A DNA stretch of 64,000 bases from Typha latifolia (taxonomy: Eukaryota > Streptophyta > Magnoliopsida > Poales > Typhaceae). The notes under the pieces are model-generated. The model ran no database searches, was not told the DNA's origin, and was given only the letters and a program-made list of their open reading frames with translations. This document shows positions 49,631-61,633 of this stretch, in pieces (within the stretch, counting starts at the first letter, position 1; each line of letters opens with the position of its first letter). The position numbers and the translations under genes are program-made. Location of the stretch: NCBI GenBank assembly GCA_019914945.1, contig CM034104.1, forward strand, positions 1,676,501 through 1,740,500. The letters are read 5' to 3'.

Positions 49631-52600
49631 GCTGTAAGATTCGGGGAATCTAAGAAAGAAGACGTCTGGATTCTTGTTCTATAGAGGCTATATTTGGAAT
49701 TACTGTTCTAGCTGTCAGAGGTTATGCAGTTCCATCCAATGCGGTACGAGAAAAGAGGTGAGACAAAACTGTGCTCAAGCTTCCAATACAAATATGACCC
49801 CCTAAATTTTTTTTTTGTTACATTATGACCCCTTAAACTATCATAAATATCTAACTTGACCCCTTCCGTTAGGGTTTCGTTACTCATTTCCGTCTATAAG
49901 TTGTCATATGCTGATCACGTGACAAATAAATGGCCAGAATACCCTTATATGCATGTGACAATTTAAAATAGGCTTTTAGAATAACCAAAATATCCTTAGA
50001 TAACCAATTGAAACCAACGATAGTCGTGCCACAAGCACTGACTGTGCCGACCACCGGCCGTGCCGTAAGAGAATGAGGGAAAGAGGTAAGGGATACTCAC
50101 CTTTGCCATTATAGTCGCCATCGCCGATCGCCGCCCACCGCTCGCCGCCCGCTTTGTGCCCTAGCCCCCGGAGAGAAGACGATCGAGACAGAGGGATCGA
50201 GAAAGAGAAAGAGAGAGAGAGATTGGGAGAGGGTTTAAAATTTAAGTTGCGGATTCGGATCCGAATCCTCTCGGGGGCTAGGGCACGAAGCGGGCGGCGA
50301 GCAGCGATCGGTGGGCGGCGGGTGGCGGGCGACAGCGATGGCGACGAGGTCGATGGTGAGTGGCGATGCGTTAGGAGGGTTCCATGCGGCACCCTCGTGC
50401 CACGTGTCGGTACGCCGCCGGCGCGGCAAGTGCCGACCAGGACGCCCCGTCCCAACGTTAGCTGAGCCCTCTTCTTAACGTTAACGGCAAGTGTCGACCG
50501 TGCAAGTGCCGGTCGGCACGGCAATCCTTGATTAAAACCCTCTTCTTCTTCTCCAATGTTAGCTAAGCCCGATTCCCCATTATTTTTCTTCCAAAGTTTG
50601 CTGCATCTCATCCTCTTCTCCAATCTTTCCAACTCCCCACCTCCCACCATTAATTTTTTTTTTCGTTCTTCAAGCTCCAACCTCCCACCTCCACACCCTA
50701 CACAATGAAGCTTCTCTCCCTACCGGTATCATCAATCTCCCACCTTCATGGCACCTAATCTCCCACCTTCGTGGCACCTTCAAACTTTCTAACTAGTAGC
50801 ATTAATAGTCAAAGAAGGTCACACCCTTCAATCGAAGTGGTATGTCACTTTGTAATGATTGCTGCACTTCAAACAAGCTTTATGGAGAACAATCATGGTA
50901 GGAGATTTTTTGGATGTGCCTATTTCAAAGTTAAATTTTAGTTCTATAGTTTGATTTTTAGGTTAGATTTTCACCTAAATTTTAAATATGTGTAGATATC
51001 ATGTTATGAATTTTTGTATTGGATTAATCCCATATTTGTTGGGGTGCGAGAGAGGTCGACCTACAAGAGAGGAGAATGAAAAAAAAAATTTAGGGCAAAA
51101 GGGTATTAGGGCAGAGGGCAATGAAGGCATTTCAAAAAATAAATTTTATATTTAATTTTAGCTCTGCCACGTAATTAACCTGCTATATTAAGTGGAGGGG
51201 CAACTTGGTCAATTCTCCGATTCTCTCAACGGCGTCAGAAGGTGGGATATTTCTAATAGTTTAGGGAGTCATAGTGTACCAAAAAAAAATATACGAGGTC
51301 ATTGTAGAAATGAGTGATAGTTCAGGGGGTGAAAAGGAAATTATCCATTTCTTTTAATTTTATTTCTGTACTCGTTTAGTTTAAAACTATATTTTTTTAA
51401 AAAAATTTAGTTATTTTTTTGTGTTTAGTTATAATAATAGGATAGAGGGTGTAACTATAACTATGAATAAGCAGGTGTTTGATTGTAAAGAATACCATTA
51501 ATGTATTTAAAAAAGTATTGGTGCTCTTTGATTTTTAGGGGTATTTTAACTTTAATTTGGAATAAGGACATGGATAAAGGGTCATATGAGAGTTATTAAT
51601 CATGATATTTGCTATACAAAATTTAGGTGGTGTTTGACTATAAGTGATGAATAGGAGATTCCTAGATCACAGTACCTTTTGCCAATTACACTGGAGCTCT
51701 CCAGGGTTATAGAAAAAGGTGATCAAATAATTAATAGTGCTGTGAGCTTTCACCAATAATTTATCTTTCTATAATTTCTCGCACTACATAGCTAAAGCTG
51801 CCTATCCAAGAAAACTATTATAAGCTACTACATGACTAATACAATGCATAGTGCTGCTATTTTAACTACATTGCACTACGCATTAACCTGAGGTCAGAGA
51901 TACTAATTCTAATGTTGATGAGATGTCTAGCATTGCCAGAAGTGGATCATTCTAATGTAATCTTTGCCGTCTGTCTTCATTATCATCATGTTGCTGGAAG
52001 GTAGGCGAAACATAGCTGCTGTTGCTGCTCCTGGATATATGGAGGTTTTGCAAGAAAGAGCAAGAGAATCATGTAGATATAAAGAACAAATAGAGGGTTT
52101 TATGAGACAAAAAGACTACTGTATGTAAAAAATGTGTGAATGAGAATTCTAAATGAATAGTTCTTGGATACTGTATGGCAATCTGAGTAAAGGGCAAATA
52201 AGATTACAAGGATGAACAGACAAAAATGGAAGCAAAATGTACAATTCAGTAAGGATCAATAGATAGAATAAAAATAAAAAGCAACTCAGAAGGACAACAG
52301 CCAGCATTTCTAATTTAATTTCCACAGTTCGACAGAAACTAATAGATACAGTCATGCATCACTGATCACTTGTCCCAGGGTCAAGAAATCCATACTTTAA
52401 ATGTGCTCCCATTGGACTAAAGAAGTTAAACTATAAACCATCATATTTAAGAAAATCTGCTTAAAAATCACTCAACGAACAAGGCAAACAACCTTCAGGT
52501 GAGATTGAATTATAGGGCTATAATATTTACAAAGCTTGATACAAATTGGAGAAAAAACTGATGTCTAAAGCTCATTCTTCAACAATATCAATTATCAAAC

Positions 52601-53329
52601 CAAATCATCTAAAAAGCATAATAAATAGATATTACACAACATTAAACCAGCCAAAACCTAGATAATTACAGTTGGTTGCAGCTCAAATCCACAAACACAG
52701 CAAAAGCACATTAACGGAATTCTGCATACTTTACCATCCGGCATGGTTCAGACATCATGACTTCATGAGAGGCGGTGGCGGTACAGCGGTAGATAACATG
52801 ACGCAGAGAGCCTAAAATATCAAGGTGGCCAATATTGAGACCTCGATGACCTTTCCCTATAATTTTATAGATGTAATCTACTAACCACCACCATTTCACG
52901 GAAGTGTTCAATTTAATGTATGTATAGTTGTACACATTTTATATGAATCAAAGCACATTTGAAGTTAACTAATAGTTTAACATGTTTAATGAAAATTTCA
53001 ACATCTTGCACCAAGAAATTACCAAATTATTGGTATTATAGAATAACAAAATGTCTCACAAGGAATAAATTTCTTTAAAGGAGAAACATCACAAGTAGAT
53101 TCAGAGCATCCAGATTTTTCAAAATTGTACTTACTGAATGAAGACTACAATTCAGTAGCTTTATGCAATATCCATAAGTTACAGGGGCACTTTAGTTGCA
53201 TACCAGAGAGGCTCACAATACTGTAAATAGTGGGAAAAATGGCAACTGATGCAAAGACCAGGGTACTTTGATGCCACAATGAGTGGTAAACTCATTTCAG
53301 GAAAAAAAATAATAATTTGCAATTAGCAT
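49631..53329. other. Spacer between the permease and UTP15 genes
   Basis: No gene. 49794-51302 is an inverted-repeat element (separate entry). 51350-53329 is AT-rich; two segments (about 51470 and 51625) start with GGTGTTTGA-type wording seen at the ends of small transposons but have no matched partner. The part nearest 53329 is the UTP15 3' flank. Confidence 0.5.
49794..51302. mobile_element. Long terminal-inverted-repeat element with nested GC-rich fold-back
   Basis: The left arm from 49794 (ATGACCCCCTAAATTTTTTT ... ATGACCCCTTAAACTAT) matches the reverse complement of the arm ending at 51302 (ATGACCTCGTATATTTTTTT ... ATGACTCCCTAAACTATT) over about 60 bases at roughly 80 percent identity. 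Inside, 50114-50174 is the reverse complement of most of 50268-50345 (GCGGGCGGCGAG, GGGGGCTAGGGCAC), with the perfect 18-bp palindrome GGATTCGGATCCGAATCC at 50251-50268 in the loop. The right side continues past the matched arm with similar wording (AGTTCAGGGGGTG), so the left end may be truncated. The open frames in it (for example 49976-50680) are Arg/Pro-rich by-products of the GC-rich palindrome. No transposase is seen; no target-site duplication was found. Confidence 0.6.
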
Positions 53330-54925
53330 TCATCTTCCAGCAATCACAAGCAAAGGCGAAATCATTCCTTGTATCTCCCGCAAAGAATGTTGTATCTGGA
53401 TCTCCTCGGCAATCATACGCTTGAGGTTCCTAACATGGTCTCTCAGCTCACTTGTGGACTGAATATCTTCCGCACGCATCTCAAGAACCTTCCTGGCCAA
53501 CCCCATCAAAAACCTAGCATATCTCGGCATGGTGGCAAATCTGTGCAGAAATCCCAATAGCACTTCAAGCTCATCCTTGTCCAAATTCTCTACGCACCTA
53601 ATCAGCTTCCTCCTTGCTACCAACTCCTCCATTACAGCCACAATACTATTCGGATTCTTCTTATTCAATGCAGCAATAAGTGCATCCTTGTGCATAAATT
53701 TCTTCAAGAGTTTGTCATGTTCAGCCAACTTCACCTTCCTAGGTCTCTTCACAAGAAAATCACTCTCTCCTGGCTTCTCATTCTGACCTCGGCGGAAGTA
53801 CCTATAGTTCGTCGGCCGGAGAACTTTCTTACCAGGCTCCGGAGCAGACCATTTAATCTCACTAGAAATTTTACCCACTAGATCCTCCTCCTCCACCTTC
53901 TTCTTCTTCTTACCCATGTAGATAACACCATTAGAAGTCCCGACAACTCGAATCAACCCTGATGGAGAGAACCCCACAGACAACAATTGCGATGGGTACC
54001 TCATCGAGTGTGTGATTTTAAAAGCCGCAAAATCGAAAACCTTCATATATCCGTCAATGGAAACACTCAAAAGCCTCGAATCCCCACCCCACACTTTCCC
54101 GAGTGACAACGCGGTGACGGTCTTATTATGACTCTCAATTGAATGAATCAGCCTCCCTCCGCCGATGAGATCCCAAATCTTGACACAATTCCCGCCTGCG
54201 GTAGCAATAAGCCCGCCCGAAGGCAAAAGGAGAGTGCTTTCCACTGGCGCCCCGTGGTTGAAGGCCAAGGTTGGATTTTTGTCGACACGGACGTCCCAGA
54301 GCTTGACGGAATGATCGTAGGAGCCGGTGGCGATGACATCAGGGGAAATGGGAGATGCCGAGCCAGCACGGATGTAGTCGCGGTGGGCGGCAGGGAAGGA
54401 GACGACAACGGTCTCAGAGGGGACGTCCCAGTAGTTCAAGAGGGTGTCATCGCCTCCCGAGAAGAGGTGGAGCTTGTCCGCGATTCGAGGGTAGCGGACG
54501 ACGTGGACGGGGCGGGAGTGGGATCGGAGGCGGCGGAGAGCTGCGGCGGACTTGTCGAGGCGGAAAACCTGGACGATCCCGGACTCTCCTCCGGCGGCGA
54601 GGAGCGAGCCGTCGCAACGGAATGAGGGGGAGTAGGCGACGTCGGAGAAGGAGGAGAGGGGGGAGAAGGGTTTAGGGGAGAGGTCAGGGGAGTCACCCGA
54701 GAAGAGGTGGACGGAGGCCGATACGGCGGCAGCAAGGTCGAAGGGAGGGACGGGGGAGAACTCGAGGAAGGTGACGGGAAGGTGGAGGCCAGAGGCGACG
54801 GTGGAGGACTTGAAGGAGCGCCAGAACTTGGACTCGGGGGTTACAGTTTTCGGGTTGCGAGATGGTTGGTGGAGGTGGGAGGAGGAGGATTCCACGGGGA
54901 AGAAGGACTTCGAGGGGTCGGCCAT
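53330..54925 (-). CDS. UTP15: U3 snoRNA-associated protein 15 homologue (UTP15), WD-repeat
   Basis: One uninterrupted exon of 531 aa. The N-terminal two thirds form WD repeats: VHLFSGDSP, LLAAGGESGIVQVFRL, LHLFSGGDDTLLNYWDV, VIATGSYDHSVKLWDVR, LIATAGGNCVKIWDL and LLSVSIDGYMKVFDF. After a lysine run (MGKKKKKVEEE) comes the UTP15 C-terminal helical domain (about 375-520, KKFMHKDALIAALNKKNPNS to LRDHVRNLKRMIAEEIQIQ). UTP15 is a subunit of the t-UTP part of the small-subunit processome, needed for pre-rRNA transcription and 18S processing in the nucleolus. Length and domain order match the family. The 5' end is very GC-rich and the 3' end AT-rich. A telo-box stands 53-69 bases before the start codon. 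The start is the first ATG in frame; there is no TATA box, as is usual for ribosome-biogenesis genes. Confidence 0.95.
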   Translation of the reverse strand: MADPSKSFFPVESSSSHLHQPSRNPKTVTPESKFWRSFKSSTVASGLHLPVTFLEFSPVPPFDLAAAVSASVHLFSGDSPDLSPKPFSPLSSFSDVAYSPSFRCDGSLLAAGGESGIVQVFRLDKSAAALRRLRSHSRPVHVVRYPRIADKLHLFSGGDDTLLNYWDVPSETVVVSFPAAHRDYIRAGSASPISPDVIATGSYDHSVKLWDVRVDKNPTLAFNHGAPVESTLLLPSGGLIATAGGNCVKIWDLIGGGRLIHSIESHNKTVTALSLGKVWGGDSRLLSVSIDGYMKVFDFAAFKITHSMRYPSQLLSVGFSPSGLIRVVGTSNGVIYMGKKKKKVEEEDLVGKISSEIKWSAPEPGKKVLRPTNYRYFRRGQNEKPGESDFLVKRPRKVKLAEHDKLLKKFMHKDALIAALNKKNPNSIVAVMEELVARRKLIRCVENLDKDELEVLLGFLHRFATMPRYARFLMGLARKVLEMRAEDIQSTSELRDHVRNLKRMIAEEIQIQHSLREIQGMISPLLVIAGR

Positions 54926-55766
54926 GGCGGACTCGGAACCCTAATCCTATGTGAAGGAAGGGCTTTTATTGGAGAAGTTAGGGTTTAGGGTTTTGGAGAA
55001 ATTGGAAGCTTGAAGAGAAGTAGAAAAGTAAAGTGAGCCCGAAACATCTGAACCCGCATTAAAACGGGTAATCGGGTGCGGATGTCAAATCCAAACCATC
55101 CCAAAACATCCGAAACCCTCGTAAAGTAAAAGAAATTCGTGTATTGGTGTATAACATTAACATCATACAATCAAGTAGATTAGCAGTTTGAACCCCACAT
55201 TTTTGCTATTTGTAAAATTGGTTTTCTATCATTTTTCCCTTAAAAATTGACCAAAAACTTCCTGTGGTGAGATTTCAGGAAAGAAAGAACCCTATACTTG
55301 GATAACTATCAATAATGCAGTGTAGCAACCTAACACATTATTCTGTGATAGGAGATTATGAAAGAAGATATGGTAGTTCGTGTCATGTAAAAGTGGTTAA
55401 TCCTTTTATCGAGCCTATAATTAGCTCTACAATTATCAATTAAAAAAACAAAGCATTCTCCGAAAGAGTAAAGACAACTATAGTTTTGTTAGAAAGTCAG
55501 ATATTCTGTTTGAATATATATGATAGGTGTAATCAAGAGATTACAGCAGAATCCATAAGTTGCTTCTCATATACAAAATATTTTTCTCTGGATAAACAGA
55601 TGAGTACATCAAAGAAGCTACGAGTTTGTCAATGATATGACCATTTATAAGCTTCAAACACAGCTAAAAAGACCTTCAGGAAAGTGCCAAAAGAGAAAAC
55701 TTGTTAAAGTCTACAAAAACGAGGAGATAAAAGCATCAGATTTATGCATCTTAGACATTCAAGATA
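54926..55766. other. UTP15 promoter and BARD1 3' flank
   Basis: No gene. The left 100 bases contain the telo-box; the right part is the presumed 3' UTR of the BARD1 homologue. Confidence 0.6.
54978..54994 (-). promoter_or_regulatory. Telo-box of UTP15
   Basis: On the minus strand the sequence reads AAAACCCTAAACCCTAA, two overlapping AAACCCTAA units, just upstream of the start codon. Telo-boxes are enriched in plant promoters of ribosomal-protein and ribosome-biogenesis genes, which fits the product. Confidence 0.7.
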
Positions 55767-58700
55767 CTAAGAGATTGATGTTTTTCCTCTATTGAGAAGA
55801 TGACTATCAAAAGCAGCAATGGCATCCAATAATTTTGTATGACCAATGACTTGTGCATTGGTCCTGTTTGCATATGCTACAGCCTCTTCACATCTCTCCT
55901 CTTTAACCTTGACAAGGTCCCCTGAGCTGCATTCTTGGGGAGGATCCTCATTGTAAACAAAGTATGTAAGTGGAGAGGATTCACTCGCACTCAAGTTAGA
56001 CATTAGGAAACCATCTTCCATGATTGTTCCACCAGCAGCTACGACAAGGTCTTCGAGGCAACGTTTGTAAAAAGGAACGAAGTAGCCACTGAAATAAAAG
56101 TCAAATCCAGCTAATAACTTCGGTGCCTGTTAGAATATTTCCAAACGGAGTTTTCCAACATCAATATATTCATGGAGCTATGGACAAGTATGTGCACATC
56201 TACATGCACCCTAATAGCTAGGTGACATTAAAAGGTCTTGACTAGTAAATATGGAAGCTCAGAAAATGTACAGATAAATTCACAGGAGAGAGTGAGAGAG
56301 AGAGGGACCTTTTCTATCGCTCTAATTCTTCCCTTTCTTGGTCCATCAAACGGTCCATGCATATCAAGGTTGATTCCAAAACGCTCTTCCGAAACTAAAT
56401 GTCCAGCTTCAATGCAGGCTTTGATCCCTAAAGCAGCCAAATCAAGTAGAATTAAATATATGTTCTGCAACACAATGGACTTACTACTTTGCAGCACTGA
56501 ATCATTTGATGATATACAAAAAGCAATAAGTTCTAACCATTATAATCACATCTTTACAGGATATCAATAAATAATATGAGGTACTGAATTTTAGTAACAG
56601 CACAAGTTTTCTTTAACCACAACTATTTAGAGTTACATAATGTCCATACAAGTGTACCGCCAATATGCCACAGTCAATTAGGATAATGAAAACGAGGACA
56701 GATTAATGCTTACAATCAATAGTGATGACCCATTTAGCAGTCAAGATAGCCATGAGGACCTTTTGTGTTCTATGGCAAGCACCTTTCTCATTGGTTGCCG
56801 CAATGACATGAGTGACATTTGGTCCCCACTTATTTAAGACAGTTGCACCAGTCAAAGTGGCAAACTTGCCAAGAAGTTCCTAAACATTATTCATTCATAT
56901 AATGAACGACTTAACGTTTGAAAAAAAAAATAGGATCATCAGTACTGAAAGAAAATTATTCTGAAATTAAATCGGATCCTCCAAAAGCTTTGTCGACATG
57001 TAACTTTCACATGAAGAATCAGAATGTTGGTCTATATATTTCTTCAAGATTACCTTGTCTGATGGAGTGAGATCAGATCCCAGTAAGACATAATCAAGTT
57101 GATCCTTTTGCCAACTTATCGCCAGCTCTGCTGGCTTCATAGAACTGTTACTACCAAGATAAGATAGAGTACTATATCAGCTAGTCATGATGGCAATCTA
57201 AAATAAAATAAGGCCGGCATCATTAACTACAGTTAGCATATAGAATTTAACAAAGGATGAAAGTGTACATCTTAGTTGATGAACTGGTCAATGAAATCCT
57301 CTTCATTGCATTGGAGCTATCACATGGTAATTTCTCCGATGAATGAGAAGGACAAAGCACAAGAAAATTTTCCTGTTACAACAAAAGGCATGTTGCCCCA
57401 AAGTTAAGGAAATAAGATAAAATGGTGCTCAAGAATTATAGACATTATAGAGAGCACACTGGTGGTGTTCTTCAAGACATAGGTTATGACAAGGAATACT
57501 AGAGAGCTCACACAATCCCAACGACAGTCTGGAACCTCAACAGCACAGGGAACGTGAAAGCTCCTTTGGCAGCTCTTATAGTAACAACCAAGAGCAGCTC
57601 CCTTCAGTCCACATTTGCTGCATTTTATCTTTGAAGCACGTGCAAGTTCAATCTCCAAGTTATTAACAATATCACCAGAAAAATATACTTGGGGAGACCT
57701 GCATTATCAGAGAAATTGATAGTGGAAGAACATATCCAGAGTTTCCAAAAGAATATTTCAGTTTCAACTGATAGAAGAGATAAGTCAGATGGCTAAAAAG
57801 AAACCATCAGCAAAGCTTCAATTAATATGCGCTCCTGAATCCGAGTTCATATCCAGGGTCCAATAATTCCAACATCATGGAAAAGCATCAACAACAATAA
57901 GATTAATAACAAAATGGTAAAAAGCACTCTGGAGTGTCATTGAGATATCACTAATGTAATTGACTTCCAATATGACCGAAATTGGACCTCAAAGTATTGC
58001 AACAAGAAAGAGGAAATGGTCATTAAAAGCATGCTGAACATTTTCTGGACAATGCTAGAGTGAACTTCATCTGGATGCAAAATATATCACATAATAATTA
58101 AAAAAAATTGTTACATTAGAGCAACATACCATTCAACACACTTTTGATGAACATGCACGATATTTAATTGATTGGCTTCATCAGCTGCTACCAGTTTTCC
58201 ATTTATATAACATAGCATTGAACCAGAAGCCTAGAAATCAATCAAAAGAAAGAAGTCAATCACATAAGGAAACAATTTCCCAACTCTGCAGTTTTTTTAG
58301 TAAATTAGCTACATAGCAAGATCCATCTGTCTTTCGCGCTAGCAGTCCATTAAGACACAGAGGCAGATTCAGCACAATAATTCACCTCAGTGGTCCTAAA
58401 TGAATGGCAGAAAGCACATTCATCAGCAAACAATCGAGTAGGAGTATGAAGTGGCTGCCTGTTGAATTGTCTGCCATGAGAATTCTTCAGCTTGTCTCCC
58501 TTCGTTTTCTTTGGCCCTACACCACTCTCTTCGGTTTGTAACAAATGTTGCTTTTTCGTGATATTTTCCATTTTTCCAGAATGATGGGTTTCAGAACTCG
58601 AAGCATCCAGCCAAGAACCTTCTTTCATCGCACTTATGTCAACTTTCTTAGGCAAATCATTTGTGGGTGATATCTTGATACTCTGCAAATTGGTTCAAGG

Positions 58701-59886
58701 GAAAGGTACAAGTCATACAACTAAAACAGAACATGGTGAGACACCTACTGCAAGTCTGCACGAGATCCATTATTAATATATTACAAGGATAGTGAGCTTT
58801 CAATCAAACATTATCTTTCAACATCCTAGTTAGCATGTTTTCGAATAACTTAATAGTGGAAACATGTAACATTGGGTTTCATTTCTTATTATCAGAATTT
58901 CTTAACTAATGGAATTTGGCAACGCTCTTGCAAAATAATCTACTCTTACTCTACTAACCTTCCCATCTGATGTGTATACAAATATATGATCGATCGCATT
59001 GGTTTAGTTTGAAATTCCTTAAAGATTATAGCTTCTTCTTCCATGACCATAAGACCATTACTGAACCAGATGATGTAAGTACCTCCACAAAGCCAGGTGC
59101 AGTAGATGGAGGCTCATGCTGTCTACTGGGTGTCTCATCATGGGACTCCCTCTGCTGAAGGATAACACCAATAGAAGTGTCCATGTCACTAAATATTTTG
59201 ACCATTTCTCTTATGTGGACAGCTGGTCTAAGATCTGAAATTAGCAAATCAAATGAAACCAAAATTTAGTAAAGCATCCATCATAAACTGAATCCAACTC
59301 TCTCAGAAAAAGTACCTCGATGAAGAAAAGTTGAGCTGCAAATGGCACATGAAGAACTCCGTTTCTTTAGCTGCGGAATGCAACCGCTGCACATGTTTAA
59401 ATACAAGGATGATCAAATATAACTCTGTGAAGGTAAATTGTAACTTTTTGAACTCCGCATTGGAATTCAGAAGAACTTATCATACTGGCAAACCAGGTGG
59501 TCGCAGGGCAGCAATGTTGGAATTTCCAGCAAGTTTAAGCTACAGCAAGATAATAAACAAGTTAAGACTTCCTACGAGAGAAGGCAACATCAAGTGAACC
59601 AAATTCTCATCGACCATTTCTTGTTGATCTTCCTAAAAGAGAAGCACTAATGCAGACAGAAAAAGGAAACCTTAAAATCTATACCATCCCTTCCTATTTT
59701 CCAGTTTTCCTCACTAAAACATCAAGAACGTGCAAAGGCCGCAAATTAGGAGTTAGGGCTAATCATATTGGATCAAAAGAGGGAAGAAGAGAGATACCAG
59801 ATGGAGCATTTGAGCTCAGCCTCCATCCTCTGCAGGTGATGAAAGAAAGGGGTCAGAATTCGAGCCAATTCCTCGCAATCCGCCAT
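55767..59886 (-). CDS. BARD1: BARD1 homologue (RING, extended PHD, tandem BRCT)
   Basis: Twelve exons on the minus strand: 59798-59886, 59486-59539, 59316-59386, 59083-59234, 58386-58682, 58130-58230, 57512-57698, 57269-57372, 57054-57150, 56714-56879, 56309-56427 and 55767-56126; 1797 nt, 598 aa, in frame throughout. RING C3HC4 ligands are C27, C30, C42, H44, C47, C50, C61, C64. The extended PHD module begins CAFCHSFRTTE (about 211) and continues through VHVHQKCVEW, CSKCGLKGAALGCYYKSCQR and LVLCPSHSSEKLPC. The first BRCT (DYVLLGSDLTPSDK ... WVITID-W) and second BRCT (FYFSGYFVPFYKRCLEDLVV) end the protein. In Arabidopsis, BARD1 (ROW1) partners BRCA1 as an E3 ligase in homologous recombination repair and also restrains WUSCHEL in the meristem. 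The GLKGAALGC and GPRKGRIRAIEK wording favours BARD1 over BRCA1. It is about 100 aa shorter than the Arabidopsis protein, mainly in the middle linker. Confidence 0.92.
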
Positions 59887-60649
59887 TCCGAAACCTCCAA
59901 TTCCACACCAAAAGAGATGTAAAGGGAGAGCAAGAAATCGAACTCAAAGTAGGAACGGATATAGATATGAGAGAGGAATTGTGAGGTTTATTTAATTTAA
60001 TTTATCTCAGGATTTAGGGTGATCGTTTCTTCTTCCCCTCGACGAGAACCCGAAGCGATTTGATTCCGAGCTTTGGTATTTCTCGGGAATTGGGGTTGTG
60101 GTTGGCGGGAGATGATGTGATTGAATGCAGGACGATTGATGGATGGCTGAGATTCGTCAATAGAGTTTATGTTGGTGAGGCTATATATACCCTTCTTCTT
60201 TTTTTCTTCTTTTGAATAGTTATACACGGAGTTAACTACGAACTCTATATTAAACTTTATTAGTAGAGTTAAATGAATCTTAACATAAACTTACTTGAAA
60301 CAGTTATTAGTTAAAAGTAACAGCATGCACCAATTAAACGAGACTAATATTTTTCTTGTAGACATTCTCTCTTCTGAGTTCAAGTTAATAAATAAGTTAA
60401 CATCACGGAGTCCGTTTGACACCTACAACCAAATGGTTGGGGGGGGGGAACGAAACCGTTACAAGTCGTTGCCGTTATCCGATTACCAGACGTTTTCCTT
60501 CCACCGACCGCAAGCGAGGTCAGTCGCTACGCCCACGTGACTGCAGGAGACGTTACAACTCAAGAATAAAAAGTAGGTTTCAAGTAAGATCTTTGGACTC
60601 TAGTCAAAGAAAAAAGACAACTTATATTTAAGAACACTTTGGAAAAACC

Positions 60650-60708
<59 letters not shown>

Positions 60709-61633
60709 ACAGACTACCGATCTCTTGCCCATAATGCAAAAGCAACGGCCAGATATTAAAGAATTTTGAGGTAATTAAGTACTGCATATAAGAGACAGTG
60801 AGAGAGAGAGAGAGGAATAGCTCCATTTGCTACTCACCAGAGCACCATAATGGCTGGTATCTTGTGGGGTTGGTTTTGTCAGGGAGTATATACATTTCAC
60901 CACCACATCATGGCATTCTTCTTTCTTTACCTCTTTCTAACTACTACTTGTTGCTTTTACCACTACTAATTTGAAACTTGGTTGTTGAGAATGAGTCAGT
61001 GCCTTTGGCCTCTGATGACCAGAAGCCATCAGAGCAGAAATGAACAAAAGAAGGCACTTGAATTGACAAGTGTTCATCTTTTCTTTTGGCGTATCTGGGC
61101 AGTGAGATCATGTCATTGTGCTAGGGATCCAAAAGAAGTATATGGGTTTGTTTAGCATTTTGTATTAACAACGCCAATATATTGCTTCCATTCAGCAACC
61201 TTCACTTCAGCGGTTCATATGTAACAAGTAGAGATAAACTACAATTTCAAGATAAGATTCATTACTAACTCAGAGAGTTTGGTAGGTGATCAAACTTTTT
61301 CTATGGAATAAGCATACAGTCATTTTCCCAGGAAATAAGAAAATATATATATTAGAACATCTTTTCACCATTGCCACTTGATTGATACCAAGAGAAAAGA
61401 GAGGAGCTCATAAGATCAGATATCTGAACCAGGATTGCAGCAGTAAATGGTCTATGACAATTGAGACTATGGGCCAGACAACCACAACCAAGTAGCAGAA
61501 AATTGAAGTAAAAAGACTAGACTTTTGAGCACCAAAATTACTCCTCCATCCAATTTCCCTCCTCTTCCTTTCTTTTCGTCTCTGTTTTGCACATTAGCCT
61601 TGGCCTAATTTACCCTTTACCAGAAGAGAGGTT
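59887..61633. other. Spacer between the MYB and BARD1 genes
   Basis: No gene. It holds the BARD1 promoter, a G-run (60440-60449), a (CT)n tract at 60657-60706, a short GA run at about 60801-60815 and the MYB 3' flank. An open frame at 60560-60826 is largely the CT repeat read in reverse. Confidence 0.55.
60657..60706. repeat. (CT)n microsatellite
   Basis: About 25 TC/CT units, uninterrupted, ending CAGACAGAC. Confidence 0.95.

Noticed and set aside
49976..50680. 234-codon open frame on the minus strand
   Set aside because: Arg/Pro/Ser-rich translation of a GC-rich inverted repeat inside a transposon; no domain and the opposite strand is open too.
54143..54675. Open frames on the plus strand over the UTP15 5' end
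   Set aside because: Shadows of the GC-rich UTP15 coding exon; Gly/Arg-rich with no domain.
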